Counted from the first letter of the stretch, positions 16,992 through 26,839 are shown. The stretch is DNA of 64,000 nucleotides from Aurantimonas coralicida DSM 14790 (GCF_000421645.1 NZ_ATXK01000002.1:775817-839816), one strand, 5' to 3'. The notes: generated by a model from the letters alone, not told the origin. A program made the numbers and translations.

Positions 16992-17245
16992 CGAGCAAAT
17001 ACTCTGCTTGAGCCCCGGTCAAGATGCTCCTCGTTCTGAAACGAAGAACCTTTGCTAACTCATTCGCTGCCAAGAGGCAGTGCTGTAGCCAGTTCGGAGT
17101 CAATATGCCAATGCTGCTGTTGGGTACGAACTTGGAATAGAAGCGATCAGGTCAATCATCTGAGTCGCCGTGTGTTGATTTCCACGCGGAACTGACCCGG
17201 GTTTTCCATCGAGAAGTGACCCGGCTTCGAGTTAAGTTGAGATGG

Positions 17246-18040
17246 TCATGACTGGGTCAAGGTATGTTCGTTTTCCTTCCTCTTGTGGTTCGTGGCCGCG
17301 GTGCTCGCCCTGAAGCGGAAGCTGTCATTTCCGGTTTCCAAGATGTGGCAGCGATGGGTGAGCCGATCGAGTAGAGCGGTGGTCATCTTGGCATCGCCGA
17401 AGACGGTGGCCCACTCGCTGAAGCTCAGATTGGTCGTGATGACAACGCTGGTGCGCTCGTAGAGCTTGCTCAGCAGATGGAAGAGCATTGCGCCGCCGGA
17501 GGCACTGAACGGCAGGTATCCAAGCTCGTCCAGGATCACGAGGTCGAGACGGGCAAGGGTCTCAGACAGTTGGCCGGCCTTGCCCCTGGCCTTCTCCTGT
17601 TCGAGCGTGTTGACGAGTTCGATGGTCGAGAAGAACCGGACTTTCCGCCGGTGATGCTCGACTGCCTGGATGCCGAGGGCGGTCGCGACGTGTGTCTTGC
17701 CTGTGCCTGGCCCGCCGATCAGCACGACGTTCTGCATTCCTTCGATGAACTCGCAGCGATGAAGCTGGCGCACCGTGGCCTCGTTTATCTCGCTGGCCGA
17801 GAAGTCGAAGCCTGACAGATCCTTATAAGCCGGGAAGCGTGCAGCCTTCATGTGGTAGGCGATCGAGCGCACCTCGCGTTCGGCCATCTCGGCCTTCAGA
17901 AGCTGCGTCAGGATCGGCACGGCGGCATCGAAGGCAGGCGCGCCTTGTTCGATCAGATCGGTGACGGCCTGTGCCATGCCATACATCTTGAGGCTGCGCA
18001 GCATGATGACGACGGCGCCGCTGGCGGGATCATGACGCAT
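17246..18040 (-). CDS. istB: IS21 ATP-binding helper protein IstB
   Basis: A 264-residue AAA+ ATPase. Walker A is GGPGTGKTH and Walker B is [10 protein letters not shown], followed by the sensor region [18 protein letters not shown], all as expected for IstB. It recruits and activates the IstA transposase at the target. The ATG at 18040 overlaps the end of istA, the usual IS21 arrangement for translational coupling; longer starts would run deeper into istA. Confidence 0.95.
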   Translation of the reverse strand: MRHDPASGAVVIMLRSLKMYGMAQAVTDLIEQGAPAFDAAVPILTQLLKAEMAEREVRSIAYHMKAARFPAYKDLSGFDFSASEINEATVRQLHRCEFIEGMQNVVLIGGPGTGKTHVATALGIQAVEHHRRKVRFFSTIELVNTLEQEKARGKAGQLSETLARLDLVILDELGYLPFSASGGAMLFHLLSKLYERTSVVITTNLSFSEWATVFGDAKMTTALLDRLTHRCHILETGNDSFRFRASTAATNHKRKENEHTLTQS

Positions 18041-19574
18041 GGCGGCCTCCGCGACTGCTGCAGGCATGCAGACCGTCGTAGCGCTCGACATTGGCCTCGG
18101 GCTCCCGGCGCAGCAGCAGCGCTTGCGGTGTGTCGATAACCGGACCGTCGATCGTCTTCGCGTCGATCAGACGGTGCAGGATGTTGAGCACGTGGGTCTT
18201 GGTTGCGATCCCCTCGGTAAGGGCCAGTTCGACTGCGGCCAGTACAGCCTGCTCATCGTGCTGCAGGACCAGGGCAAGGATATCGACCATCTCGCGATCG
18301 CCACCAGGCCGTCTCAGCATCTGCTCCTGCAATCGCCGGAAGCCTGACGGCAGTTCAGCGAAAGGGGCGCCGTTACGCAGCGCGCCGGGCTTACGCTGGA
18401 TGACCGCGAGATAATGACGCCAGTCATAGATTGTGCGCGGTGGCAGGTGATGCGATCGATCAATCCGCCGTTCATGCTCGCACAGGAGCTGCCCCTCGGC
18501 CGCAACGACAAGCCGGTCCGGGTAGATACGGAGGCTGACGGGCCGGTTCGCGAAAGACGCCGGGACGCTGTAACGGTTGCGCTCGAAGTTGATCAGGCAG
18601 GTTGGCGAGACCCGCTTGCTCTGCTCGACGAACCCGTCGAAGGCGGGCGGCACCGGCATTAAGGCGGGCTGCTCTTGGGCCCAGACATCGGCAACGGTCC
18701 CCGCAAGGCGGCCATGCGGGATCTCCCGCCAAAGCTCCAGACAGCGCCGCTCAAGCCAGGCGTTCAGCGCGGCGAGATCGGGAAAGTCCGGCATCGGCTG
18801 CCAAAGACGCGGTCGTGCATCCCGCACGTTCTTCTCGACTTGCCCCTTCTCCCAGCCGGAGGCTGGATTGCAGAACTCCGGCTCGAAGACGTAGTGGTTT
18901 GCCATCGCCAGGAAGCGCATGTTGATCTGGCGCTCCTTACCGCGCCCAATACGGTCCACCGCCGTTCTCATGTTGTCGTAGATGCCGCGCTCGGGCACAC
19001 CGCCGAAGACCCGGAAGGCGTGCCAATGCGCGTCGAACAGCATCTCGTGAGTCTGAAGCAGATAGGCGCGGACTAGGAAGGCCCGGCTGTGCGCCAGCTT
19101 GATATGAGCGACCTGCAGCTTGGTTCGATCGCCACCGATCAAGGCATGGTCCTCGCTCCAGTCAAACTGGAAGGCTTCGCCGGAGCGGAACGTCAGGGGA
19201 ATGAAGATACCGCGCCCTGTCGTGTGTTGCTCGCGCTGCCGATCGGCAGACCACTCGCGAGCAAACGCAGCCACCCGGTTGTAGGAACCGGTGAACCCGA
19301 GAGCGACAAGATCGGCGTGCAGGTGTGTCAGAGGCCGGCGCTGCTTGCGTGACTTCGATGCCTCAGCTTTCAGCCAGGCCGCAAGCTTGTCGGCGAACGG
19401 GTCCAGCTTGCTCGGCCGTTCGGGCACCGAGAACTTCGGCTCGATCGTGCCGGCCTTCAGATACTTCTTGATGGTGTTCCGGGAGAGCCCGGTCCGCCTG
19501 GCAATCTCGCGGATCGGTAGCTTCTCACGCAGAGCCAAGCGGCGGATGACGTTCAAAAGTCCCATGTGGATCAC
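18030..19574 (-). CDS. istA: IS21 transposase IstA
   Basis: A 514-residue transposase. The N-terminal helix-turn-helix is [30 protein letters not shown]. The DDE integrase core follows ([14 protein letters not shown] first Asp; YDNMRTAV second Asp; the Glu lies in the [20 protein letters not shown] segment). All catalytic positions appear present and the frame is intact, so the element could be active. Overlaps istB by 11 bases. Confidence 0.95.
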   Translation of the reverse strand: MIHMGLLNVIRRLALREKLPIREIARRTGLSRNTIKKYLKAGTIEPKFSVPERPSKLDPFADKLAAWLKAEASKSRKQRRPLTHLHADLVALGFTGSYNRVAAFAREWSADRQREQHTTGRGIFIPLTFRSGEAFQFDWSEDHALIGGDRTKLQVAHIKLAHSRAFLVRAYLLQTHEMLFDAHWHAFRVFGGVPERGIYDNMRTAVDRIGRGKERQINMRFLAMANHYVFEPEFCNPASGWEKGQVEKNVRDARPRLWQPMPDFPDLAALNAWLERRCLELWREIPHGRLAGTVADVWAQEQPALMPVPPAFDGFVEQSKRVSPTCLINFERNRYSVPASFANRPVSLRIYPDRLVVAAEGQLLCEHERRIDRSHHLPPRTIYDWRHYLAVIQRKPGALRNGAPFAELPSGFRRLQEQMLRRPGGDREMVDILALVLQHDEQAVLAAVELALTEGIATKTHVLNILHRLIDAKTIDGPVIDTPQALLLRREPEANVERYDGLHACSSRGGRHAS

Positions 19575-19679
19575 TCCAATGCCCCCCTCGCTCAGCGCGA
19601 TCGGAGGGGAAGGTCACATGGGTCAAATCTCAGTGGAAATCAGGCGACTTCCCGGGTCAGTTCCGCGTGAAAATCAACA

Positions 19680-20076
19680 GGTCGGGATCTCACGGCCGAA
19701 ACGCGAGCTGTTGTGCAGCGTGCGCACGATGAGATCAGCAAGGGCGAACGAATCTCCGATACCCTCAAAAGCCGGTTTGCCTAAGCTGCGGAAGGGACGC
19801 GGCTCGGCGGTTCTCCACAAGGAACCGTCGAGCCGGTACAAGCCGTTGTATGCGATTATTGGCGGTGTATTCTCGGCCCACTCCATCCTTGAAGATGGTT
19901 GCCAGATACAGTAGCGGGCACCAGCGCGATGAGTTTGCATCGATCGCGCCGATCCAGATCATCTTGATGTTAGGCATCCTGAGACGGGGATCGTCTTGGC
20001 TGCACATACCGCTGCCCGTACTGGGAGAACAGGCTTCGTACGCCTTGACCGTACCCCGTGAAGCCTCAGTGATCAC
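19680..20076 (-). pseudogene. possible gene remnant truncated by the IS21 element
   Basis: Two minus-strand frames look like one protein split by a frameshift near 19920: the first ends around MPNIKMIWIGAIDANSSR, and the second continues ARYCIWQPSSRMEWAENTPP and LYRLDGSLW up to the IS end. Both halves have protein-like composition, and the reading continues until it is cut by the IS right end. I cannot identify the family. Either half alone could be spurious. Confidence 0.25.
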
Positions 20077-20081
20077 AATCT

Positions 20082-21386
20082 TTAGCGTCGCCCGCCTTCC
20101 AGTTCCTCCGCGCTCGGTTGAGTTTCGGAATTCCCATCCTTTGCGTATTCGCGATCCAGCACCTCGACAGTCGCCGTCGCTGTAAGGCCGTGAAAGACTG
20201 TTGAAGCGAAGATCGTGAACGCGACAAGTGCCCAGAGCGGCCCTTCATCGACAAACTCAACGTGCGTGGACGCATACGCCAAGTAATAGAGCGACCCGAT
20301 GCCGCGCACGCCATAGATCGCGACCACGGCTTTCGCCCTCAGGCTTAGAGGGGTGCCGATGAGGCCGAGCATTCCGGTCGTGGGCCTGATCACCAGGATC
20401 AGGCCGAACCCGATTACGGTGTGGCTCCAGTCAAGGTAAGGCCATAGCGACGGCATGACGCTGCCGAGGAGCACCAGCAGAATAGCGGTGATGGCATGTT
20501 CTATCGAACTCGCGAAGGCATGTAGCTGCTTGTGGAACTGATGCCGTGCTTCGGCCCGCCGGCACACGACGCCGGCAATGAACGCCGCGATAAATCCATA
20601 GCCTTCGGCAAGTTCCACCACCCCGTAAGCAAGGAACACCCCGGCAAGAGCGAGCACCCCGGGGCCCGAGGGAGCGATCGTGTTCCAGGCGGGGACAGCA
20701 ATCAGTATGCGTCCGAGCAGCCACCCAATGACGATGCCGAGCCCGGTCCCGACGAGAATACGATAGAGGACATCCCAGGCAATCCACTCGGTAAGCCAGA
20801 GGCCAGGGTTCGCGCCTTGTGAGGCGATGTGGAGCGCCAGATAGACGAACGGAAACGCAAGGCCGTCGTTCAAGCCGGCTTCGGTGGTCAGCGCGAACCG
20901 GACAGGATGCTCCTTCCCCTCAAGCGGCGGGCCGATTTGAAGGTCTCCAGCCAGAACGGGATCCGTTGGTGCCAGCACCGCCCCGAGAAGGATTGCTCCT
21001 CCGAGAGTCATCCCTGCGACGCTCCAGCCGAGAAACGCAATCGCCGCAATGGTTAGAGGCATTGTTATCGCGAGGAGTCTGATCGTCGGTCGCCAAAGCC
21101 GCAGACCACCCAGATCGTCAATCCGCAGCCCGGTAGCGAAGAGAACAACAATCACCACTAGCTCGGCCGCGATTTCCCAGATGGCCGGGTTCTTCGTTGG
21201 GTCTATTCCAACAACGATTCCAGGGAATAGAAGCGAACCCACCATGCCGCAGGCCATGAGGAGCGCCGTCGCTGCGGGTGGTCGTCGTACAAAAAGGTGG
21301 GGCAGCCAATACGAGACCAGAAGGCTCGCGCCCAAGGCGACAAGCAGGATGTGGTAGGCATCGAAACCAAACTTGGCTTCTTCCAT
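20082..21386 (-). CDS. NhaP-type Na+/H+ (cation/proton) antiporter
   Basis: A 434-residue CPA1 antiporter with about 12 membrane helices. The ion-binding motif APTDPVLAGD and the downstream EAGLNDGLAFPFV are characteristic of the NhaP/NHE branch; a conserved Arg region is seen in YGVRGIGSLYYL. It exchanges Na+ or K+ for protons across the inner membrane. The ATG at 21386 has AGGAAC upstream; an earlier in-frame start would add 31 residues of low-quality sequence. The short acidic tail is cytoplasmic. It lies in a cluster of stress and envelope genes. Confidence 0.9.
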   Translation of the reverse strand: MEEAKFGFDAYHILLVALGASLLVSYWLPHLFVRRPPAATALLMACGMVGSLLFPGIVVGIDPTKNPAIWEIAAELVVIVVLFATGLRIDDLGGLRLWRPTIRLLAITMPLTIAAIAFLGWSVAGMTLGGAILLGAVLAPTDPVLAGDLQIGPPLEGKEHPVRFALTTEAGLNDGLAFPFVYLALHIASQGANPGLWLTEWIAWDVLYRILVGTGLGIVIGWLLGRILIAVPAWNTIAPSGPGVLALAGVFLAYGVVELAEGYGFIAAFIAGVVCRRAEARHQFHKQLHAFASSIEHAITAILLVLLGSVMPSLWPYLDWSHTVIGFGLILVIRPTTGMLGLIGTPLSLRAKAVVAIYGVRGIGSLYYLAYASTHVEFVDEGPLWALVAFTIFASTVFHGLTATATVEVLDREYAKDGNSETQPSAEELEGGRR

Positions 21387-21963
21387 GGCATGTTCCTGGA
21401 CTGAGCTGGACGCCTGCGGTGTCGGCTTGTGATCGGTAATGGCAGCATCGAGACGAGTGTCGCCATTGGCCCCGCCCATATGTCAGGGGAGGGAGTCTGG
21501 AATACGGCCAGGCTTTCTCATCAGTCGCTGACGGGATCGAACGGGGTGGTTTCGGAGGGATCGCGAAACTGCTTCGTTTCCCTGCAATATGCTCCAGCTT
21601 CCGGAAAATTGTCCCGAGCCCTTCGAGGCTTTCACCGGCGACATCGAAACGGATGTGCTGACGCAGCTAGTTGCCGTCCGAAGAAGGTGTCGCCTTGACG
21701 AGGCGTGGTCAGTCGCAGGCCCCGCAAGGCAATTTCGCGACCGAATTGAGGCTCGCCATCCGCGGAAGGAACGAAAACGCTCGCAACATCAAGCAGTAAA
21801 CTCCGGAGCCTCTGCCACATTGATGAACGCCAGATAAACGATTGAAAAATATCGACTATCCACAATTCGCGAGGCGGAACTGGTTCGCCACTCCCTTTGT
21901 TTATCGACCCGAACAGCGCGTCTGAACCGACACGGCTGTGATCAGAAAAACGGGAGACGAACG
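21387..21963. other. intergenic region with a possible stress promoter
   Basis: No supported gene. A GGAAC near its right end may be part of a promoter for the SH3 gene (listed separately). Confidence 0.5.
21876..21902 (+). promoter_or_regulatory. possible EcfG-type general-stress promoter
   Basis: GGAAC followed after 17-18 bases by TGTT/GTTT, resembling the alphaproteobacterial EcfG pattern (GGAAC, 16-17 bases, CGTT). It is about 60 bases before the SH3 gene. The spacing and -10 are not perfect. Confidence 0.35.
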
Positions 21964-22617
21964 ATGAAACTCAACACCCTTCTCGCGGCTAGTACCGCTA
22001 CCATCCTTGCAATGTCGGCCATCCCTGCCTCCGCGCAGACCGCGGTCTCGGCGACGACCGACCTCAATGTTCGCGCCGGTCCTGGTCCCACCTACGAAAT
22101 CGTCGGCGTAATCGGCAATGAGGATACCGCTACGCTGGAAGGCTGCACAGACAGCGGTTCATGGTGCCGGGTCACTGTCGATGGCAGGTCGGGTTGGGCT
22201 TACAGCCAGTATCTGACAGCGGATGCGGGCGGTGAAACGGTGGTCGTCACTGAGCGCCGGACGGAATACCCGGTCGTTACCTATGAGGACGAAGGCGGGG
22301 CTGGCGAAGTGGCCGGTGCGGCGACAGGAGCCGTCGCGGGTGCACTTGTCGGCGGGCCAATCGGCGCGGCAGTCGGCGGTGCTGCTGGCCTGGTTGCCGG
22401 CGCTGCGCTGAATCCGCCGGACGAGCGCATCGAGTATGTCCGGTCGAACCCCGTGGATCCGGTCTATCTGGAAGGCGAGGCCGTCGTCGGCGCGCAGGTG
22501 CCCGAGACGGTGGAACTGCAGACGATCCCGGACTACGACTATCGGTACGTCTACGTGAACGGTCAGCCGGTTCTGGTTGACCCGAACAATCGTCAGGTCG
22601 TGTACGTCGTCCGGTAA
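21964..22617 (+). CDS. secreted SH3-domain/DUF1236-like envelope protein with glycine zipper
   Basis: 217 residues. A signal peptide ends at ASAQ (about 25). A bacterial SH3 domain follows (about 28-85: TTDLNVRAGPGPTYEIVGVI, WCRVTVDGRSGWAYSQYL). Then a glycine-zipper segment (about 113-145, GAATGAVAGALVGGPIGAAVGG) could insert in or span a membrane. The C-terminal DUF1236-like region contains YRYVYVNGQPVLVDPNNRQVVYVV. Such proteins are common in Rhizobiales and are thought to associate with peptidoglycan or the outer membrane. A GGGAG site precedes the ATG. Confidence 0.85.
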   Translation: MKLNTLLAASTATILAMSAIPASAQTAVSATTDLNVRAGPGPTYEIVGVIGNEDTATLEGCTDSGSWCRVTVDGRSGWAYSQYLTADAGGETVVVTERRTEYPVVTYEDEGGAGEVAGAATGAVAGALVGGPIGAAVGGAAGLVAGAALNPPDERIEYVRSNPVDPVYLEGEAVVGAQVPETVELQTIPDYDYRYVYVNGQPVLVDPNNRQVVYVVR

Positions 22618-22626
22618 ATGTCGACT

Positions 22627-22664
22627 GGCCGACGAACGCTTTCTAGCGTCCGTCGGCCTCTTGT
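22627..22664 (+). terminator. possible terminator after the SH3 gene
   Basis: GGCCGACG pairs with CGTCGGCC around an inner ACGC/GCGT pairing, followed by a mixed TCTTGTT tract. Good stem, weak T run. Confidence 0.5.
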
Positions 22665-22899
22665 TACCGCGCAATAGCCCGGTTGTTCCAGAAAGGAGCG
22701 ACCGGGCTTTCGCTTGTCCATACGAGCGTGTCGATACTGGGCGCCGCCGCCACTCCGGCGAAATCGGCCGCTTCGGTAGGGGCCAAGGGTAGAAGCCCTG
22801 AAGCCCGTCCGTACACTGGGAGACAGAGAGGCATCGGAGATTTTAGCCGATTCCACCACGGTCAGTTGCCTGGAGATCCGAATTTTCGAGCGCCCATCG

Positions 22900-22924
22900 G
22901 GAACCCCATCGTTCAGAAGCAGTT
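22900..22924 (+). promoter_or_regulatory. possible EcfG-type promoter of the YihY operon
   Basis: GGAAC, 16 bases, AGTT, about 65 bases before the YihY start. One base off the usual CGTT. It is consistent with the stress-type content of the operon. Confidence 0.35.
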
Positions 22925-22988
22925 GAGAAGCCGAAGAACATCATGACCGATTGTCACAGTTGGTCGGCTAACAACTTGGCTCGAAGAT

Positions 22989-24107
22989 ATGTCCGGTAGT
23001 GATCGCGGTAGGAAAGCGACGGGTCCGTCAGAGATTCCGCCAGCCGGCTGGAAGGAAATTCTATGGCGGGTCTACGCTGAGATAAGCGACGATCGCGTTA
23101 TGCTGGTTGCTGCGGGTGTTACATACTACCTACTGCTTGCGATGGTGCCTGCATTATCAGCCTTTGTGTCAGTCTTCGGCTTGTTTGCCGATCCCTCGAC
23201 CATCCAACAGCAAGTCACAAACCTTTCGGCGGTCGTTCCGGGGGGTGGGATGCAGATTATCGGTGATCAGTTGGAGCGGCTGGCGCAGCAGGACAGCGCT
23301 ACGCTTGGCTTTACGTTTGTCATTTCGCTGCTTGTCGCTCTTTGGAGTGCGAACGCAGGAATGAAGTCTCTCTTCGAGGCAATGAACGTTGCCTACGACG
23401 AGCCCGAAACCCGGGGATTTTTCAAACTTACGCTGATCTCCCTTGCGTTTACGATCGCTGCTGTCGGCGCAGCTGTCCTTTTCCTTGGCGTTGTTCTTGT
23501 CGTCCCCCTCATCCTCAACGCCATAGGGCTGGGCCAAGGTCTTGAATGGCTGATTAGAATCGGCAGCTATGCCGGCATGGCCATTCTGGTCTCTCTCGGA
23601 ATTGCCGCCCTCTATCGATGGGGTCCCAGCCGGGAATCCGCCCAGTGGAAATGGATCAGTCCCGAGGTTCTTCTGACGATGGTCCTCGTCGTCATCACCT
23701 CCGTGCTGTTCTCCTGGTATGCCGCGAATTTCGGTTCGTACAACGCGACATACGGTTCGCTCGGCGCATTGATCGGCTTCATGACGTGGATTTGGCTTTC
23801 CACCACGATCCTGATCGTCGGCGGAGAACTGAATTCGGAAATGGAGCACCAGACCGCAAGGGATTCAACGACGGGAGAACCTCGTCCGATGGGCATGCGG
23901 GGTGCGAAATTTGCAGACCATGTCGCCGGTAGCGGCGGTTCGCGCCGTGCATCCGACGAGGCTGATCTCGCGTCTGAAGCTGCCCCGAACCGGATCCGGG
24001 GGGACCATCCGAACGCCCGGAAGCGAGTGTCGTGGGGGACGTTAGCTTTTGCTCTGCCCGCAACGCTGGTTCTGGCTGCCATGCAGCGACGGGACAATCA
24101 CCGATGA
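22989..24107 (+). CDS. YihY/virulence factor BrkB-family membrane protein
   Basis: A 372-residue inner membrane protein with about six helices. YihY signatures are MLVAAGVTYYLLLAMVPALSA, ALWSANAGMKSLFEAMNVAYDE, FGSYNATYGSLGALIGFMTW and IVGGELNSEMEHQT. Formerly annotated as RNase BN, now regarded as a membrane protein of unclear function. A C-terminal extension of about 90 residues is hydrophilic with a final short hydrophobic stretch (LAFALPATLVLAAM). First gene of the DUF883/DUF1469/DUF3618 operon. Confidence 0.9.
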   Translation: MSGSDRGRKATGPSEIPPAGWKEILWRVYAEISDDRVMLVAAGVTYYLLLAMVPALSAFVSVFGLFADPSTIQQQVTNLSAVVPGGGMQIIGDQLERLAQQDSATLGFTFVISLLVALWSANAGMKSLFEAMNVAYDEPETRGFFKLTLISLAFTIAAVGAAVLFLGVVLVVPLILNAIGLGQGLEWLIRIGSYAGMAILVSLGIAALYRWGPSRESAQWKWISPEVLLTMVLVVITSVLFSWYAANFGSYNATYGSLGALIGFMTWIWLSTTILIVGGELNSEMEHQTARDSTTGEPRPMGMRGAKFADHVAGSGGSRRASDEADLASEAAPNRIRGDHPNARKRVSWGTLAFALPATLVLAAMQRRDNHR

Positions 24108-24168
24108 TCGATGAGGATCGAATGCCGGCACCGTGCTCCACCAATCCCACCAGCGAAAAGGCCGCCCC

Positions 24169-24243
24169 ATGAACAGCATCATCTACGTCATCGGACTGAT
24201 CGTCGTCGTCCTCGTCGTCCTGTCTCTCCTTGGCATCAGCTGA
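24169..24243 (+). CDS. 24-residue single-span membrane peptide
   Basis: A tiny ORF, MNSIIYVIGLIVVVLVVLS followed by LLGIS. It is almost entirely one membrane helix. Very similar peptides of about 24 residues (opening MNSIIY or MNQIVY) are found across alphaproteobacteria, so I believe it is real. It lies between YihY and the DUF883-like gene in the same orientation, suggesting an envelope-stress role. Its ribosome binding site is weak. Confidence 0.65.
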   Translation: MNSIIYVIGLIVVVLVVLSLLGIS

Positions 24244-24256
24244 AAGGTTTGAACCT

Positions 24257-25072
24257 ATGACCTCTGATAATCCATCAACCCCGTCGAAAACTGGGACCCG
24301 TCAAGCCCAGGATGATCTCGACCAGACGAGAGATCGCGTTCGGACCGAAGCCCAGGCGGCTAAAGATGAAGCTCGCAATGCCGCAGATAGCATTCGCGAC
24401 GCGGCGTCCGATCTTTCAGGGAAGGCCCGTGCCCGGGCGCGGGAAGAGGGTGAAAAAGGGAAAGAGCAAGCCGCGGGCAGTCTCAACGACTTCGCTGCAG
24501 CTGTTCGCAAGGCATCTGACGAGTTGGGAGAGCGCGATCAGTCGATGGCGTCGAGCCTGGTTCGCGAAGTTGCCGGCGGGCTCGAGCAGGCTTCCCGAAC
24601 CATTCACGGCAAGGATATTGGCGAGATTACGCAGTCGGTGGCTCGTTTCGCACGGGAGCGGCCTGCGACATTCCTGGTCGGCGCGGCGCTCGCTGGACTG
24701 GCGTTAGGCCGTTTCGCTCGTTCATCAGGCGAGCACGACCAACGCGATTACGCCGGTGGCGAAGGAAGGGACGAAGGCAGCCGTGACATGGCCTCTGCTG
24801 ACCGTTCCAACTCCCCCGTCGGTAGTCGAGTACCTGCTGGTTATCGCCCCTCCTATTCGGACCAGCCGCGGCCGACGGAAGGCGCGTTCCCAAAAGATCG
24901 TGACCCTGTCACAGGAACCGCCCGTGGTGTCGGGGCAGCTCCAAGTATACCGGCGCGCCCGGCGGGAGAGACGTCCTCAGCGTCAAGGGCTACTGCCGCT
25001 TCGCCCCTGAGCCCATCCACAAACACCACGTCTTCCCATCCTAGCGCTAAAGGGGAAAATTATGAGCGTTGA
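24257..25072 (+). CDS. DUF883/ElaB-like membrane-associated protein
   Basis: 271 residues. The N-terminal half is a long charged amphipathic helix or coiled coil (residues about 15-110, rich in A, R, D, E and K). Next comes GKDIGEITQSVARFARERPATFLVGAALAGLALGRFARSS, matching the DUF883-like pattern of a short amphipathic helix and one membrane span. The last 100 residues are disordered and rich in S, P, T and G. E. coli ElaB-type proteins associate with ribosomes at the inner membrane in stationary phase. The ATG at 24257 follows AAAGG. Overlaps the next gene by 11 bases. Confidence 0.8.
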   Translation: MTSDNPSTPSKTGTRQAQDDLDQTRDRVRTEAQAAKDEARNAADSIRDAASDLSGKARARAREEGEKGKEQAAGSLNDFAAAVRKASDELGERDQSMASSLVREVAGGLEQASRTIHGKDIGEITQSVARFARERPATFLVGAALAGLALGRFARSSGEHDQRDYAGGEGRDEGSRDMASADRSNSPVGSRVPAGYRPSYSDQPRPTEGAFPKDRDPVTGTARGVGAAPSIPARPAGETSSASRATAASPLSPSTNTTSSHPSAKGENYER

Positions 25073-25505
25073 TCCCAACGATCCGCAGTCGCGTTCGGAG
25101 ACACGAACGACAGCAGAGCCGCGCTCGCTGCCCGACCTTGTCGTGCATGCGCTTCGCGAGACGAGTGAACTCGTTCAGACTGAGACGCGCCTCATCCGGT
25201 CAGAAATGTCGGACAAGATCACCCAGATCGAGGCGGGCGGCGGACTGATAACGGCGGGTGCAATCTGCCTTCTTGTTTCCCTGATTACGCTGACCGCGGC
25301 GCTTGTCACTGCGATCTCGAAAATCGGCGATCCGGACATCGGACCAGGCTGGGCCGCACTGATCGTTGGAGTAGCTCTCGCAGCGGTTGGTGCGGTGCTG
25401 CTTATGAAAGGGAAGAAGGAACTCGCCCCCAGCAGCCTCATGCCGTCCCGTACAACCAGGCAGCTGGGCAAGGATGCAAAGCTTGCCAAGGAGCAAACCC
25501 GATGA
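25062..25505 (+). CDS. DUF1469/phage holin-family membrane protein
   Basis: 147 residues. A hydrophilic N-terminus with SLPDLVVHALRETSELVQTE (the family hallmark) is followed by two membrane helices (about 62-85 and 95-115: GGLITAGAICLLVSLITLTA and GWAALIVGVALAAVGAVLLM). Named holin-like for its fold, but it is a housekeeping envelope protein in proteobacteria that normally travels with DUF883 and DUF3618 genes, as here. Start and stop overlap both neighbours. Confidence 0.87.
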   Translation: MSVDPNDPQSRSETRTTAEPRSLPDLVVHALRETSELVQTETRLIRSEMSDKITQIEAGGGLITAGAICLLVSLITLTAALVTAISKIGDPDIGPGWAALIVGVALAAVGAVLLMKGKKELAPSSLMPSRTTRQLGKDAKLAKEQTR

Positions 25506-26557
25506 GCAGCGATACCGATCGGCTGGAAAGAGAAGCCGAAACTCACCGTTCCAATCTGGACTCGACGTTCGATGCCATCAGGGATCGTCTGTCGGTCGGG
25601 CAGATCGTTGACGAGTTTTCCGGATACCTGAAGGAAGGCCAAGGCGCGGATACGGTCAAGAATCTGGGTCGCCAGGTTCGGGATAACCCTTTGGCGCTTG
25701 GCTTGGTCGGAGCGGGCCTGGCCTGGCTTCTCCTCGGTGAAGGGACACGGGCGAAAACGCACGAAGCTTCCGATCGCTTGGCTCGCTGGCGAGAGGACCG
25801 CGAGTACGATCGGTTTGACGAGGCCTTTCCGGCAGACGATCGACGGTACGCGGAGAGAACCGAAGCGGGTCGTACCTCCTTCGGCAGTTCGGGGACGGGC
25901 GGTGGATCGTCGTCTGCGTCCCCTTCGGCCACTTCGGGATCCAGTAGCTCTGGAATGGGCGATCGGCTCTCCCGAGCGGTCGGATCCGCGGGCGAGGCAG
26001 GTTCGAATGCTGCTTCGAGTGTATCGGATACCGCGAAGGGCTTGGGCCGCTCCGTTTCCGACGCAACGGGTTCAGCGGCAGACGCGACAACCCGTGGCAT
26101 GCACGACGCCCGTGATGCGATGAGTTCTGCGGGATCGGCCACCATGGAGAGCGCTCGTCGTACGGGGCGGCAAGCGTACCGCGCCGGTTCGCGAGCACAG
26201 CGCAACGTCGCAGACCTTATTCACGACGAGCCGCTTGTATTCGGAGCTGTTGCCCTTGCGATTGGTGCGGCGGTAGGGGCGATGCTTCCGGCCACCCGTC
26301 AGGAAGATGAATGGATGGGCGAGGCGCGAGACCACGTCCGGGATGAGGTTTTCGAACAGGGCCGCGACACGCTGCATAAGGCCGAGCACGTTGCAGGCAA
26401 GGCTTATGAAGCAGCTAGCGAGACTGCGGAAGACAAAGGCCTGAAGCCAGAGACGAATGACGCGGGTTCGCAAACCGTGGCGCAGAAGGTTTCGGGCGTA
26501 GCCGAAGCCGCTGGCGGGAAAGCCAAGGAAGAAGCAAAGCGAGAGGGGCTTCTGTAA
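25502..26557 (+). CDS. DUF3618-domain protein with DUF883-like C-terminus
   Basis: 351 residues. The N-terminal DUF3618 motif (LEREAETHRSNLDSTFDAIR, then DRLSVGQIVDEFSGYL) runs into a short hydrophobic segment (NPLALGLVGAGLAWLLLGEG). The middle is Ser/Gly-rich and low in complexity. A second hydrophobic segment lies at about 237-260 (DEPLVFGAVALAIGAAVGAM). The protein thus spans or dips into the membrane twice. Last gene of the operon; the ATGA overlap with the preceding gene couples translation. A clear terminator follows. Confidence 0.83.
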   Translation: MSSDTDRLEREAETHRSNLDSTFDAIRDRLSVGQIVDEFSGYLKEGQGADTVKNLGRQVRDNPLALGLVGAGLAWLLLGEGTRAKTHEASDRLARWREDREYDRFDEAFPADDRRYAERTEAGRTSFGSSGTGGGSSSASPSATSGSSSSGMGDRLSRAVGSAGEAGSNAASSVSDTAKGLGRSVSDATGSAADATTRGMHDARDAMSSAGSATMESARRTGRQAYRAGSRAQRNVADLIHDEPLVFGAVALAIGAAVGAMLPATRQEDEWMGEARDHVRDEVFEQGRDTLHKAEHVAGKAYEAASETAEDKGLKPETNDAGSQTVAQKVSGVAEAAGGKAKEEAKREGLL

Positions 26558-26563
26558 AAGTCG

Positions 26564-26606
26564 GCGACCTCGACGAGTGTCTACCTTGTCGAGGTCGCGG
26601 CTTTTT
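26564..26606 (+). terminator. rho-independent terminator of the YihY-DUF3618 operon
   Basis: GCGACCTCGAC pairs perfectly with GTCGAGGTCGC, followed by GGC and five T. Confidence 0.85.
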
Positions 26607-26707
26607 CGCTACTCGGAAGAACGCCGCTGTTACTTAAGTAAATGGGTCCGGAATAAGTCACGCTGGTAATTGCCTACCCCCTTGCCGTCGGCACGGATCG
26701 CTGAATC

Positions 26708-26839
26708 TATGGCGGCATAGAACGCAGTGATTTGCAGCGGCTATCAAAGGACGAACTGATCGATCTGGTGCTACGGTTGCAGCGATCACAGAGGACGTCA
26801 CGGATGTCTTCGAAGCCGCCTGCGACTGATTGCAAGTAG
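26708..26839 (+). pseudogene. IS66-family transposase N-terminal remnant
   Basis: Reading the frame through 26729 gives DLQRLSKDELIDLVLRLQRS, followed by QRTSRMSSKPPATD and a stop. This matches the conserved start of IS66-type transposases (LSxxELIxLVLxLQ...TSxxSSKPPSTD). No catalytic part follows. Confidence 0.7.

Larger units (their letters stand above)
17173..19679 (-). mobile_element. IS21-family insertion sequence, complete
   Basis: A 2507-bp element bounded by inverted ends that share TGTTGATTT, then CACGCGGAACTGACCCGGG with one base difference between them (left end reads TTTCCACG, right end TTTTCACG). The TGT...ACA tips are typical of IS21. Further partial copies of the GTGACCC-type repeat lie just inside each end. 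It carries istA and istB reading leftwards. I see no matching target duplication in the flanking bases. Confidence 0.9.
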
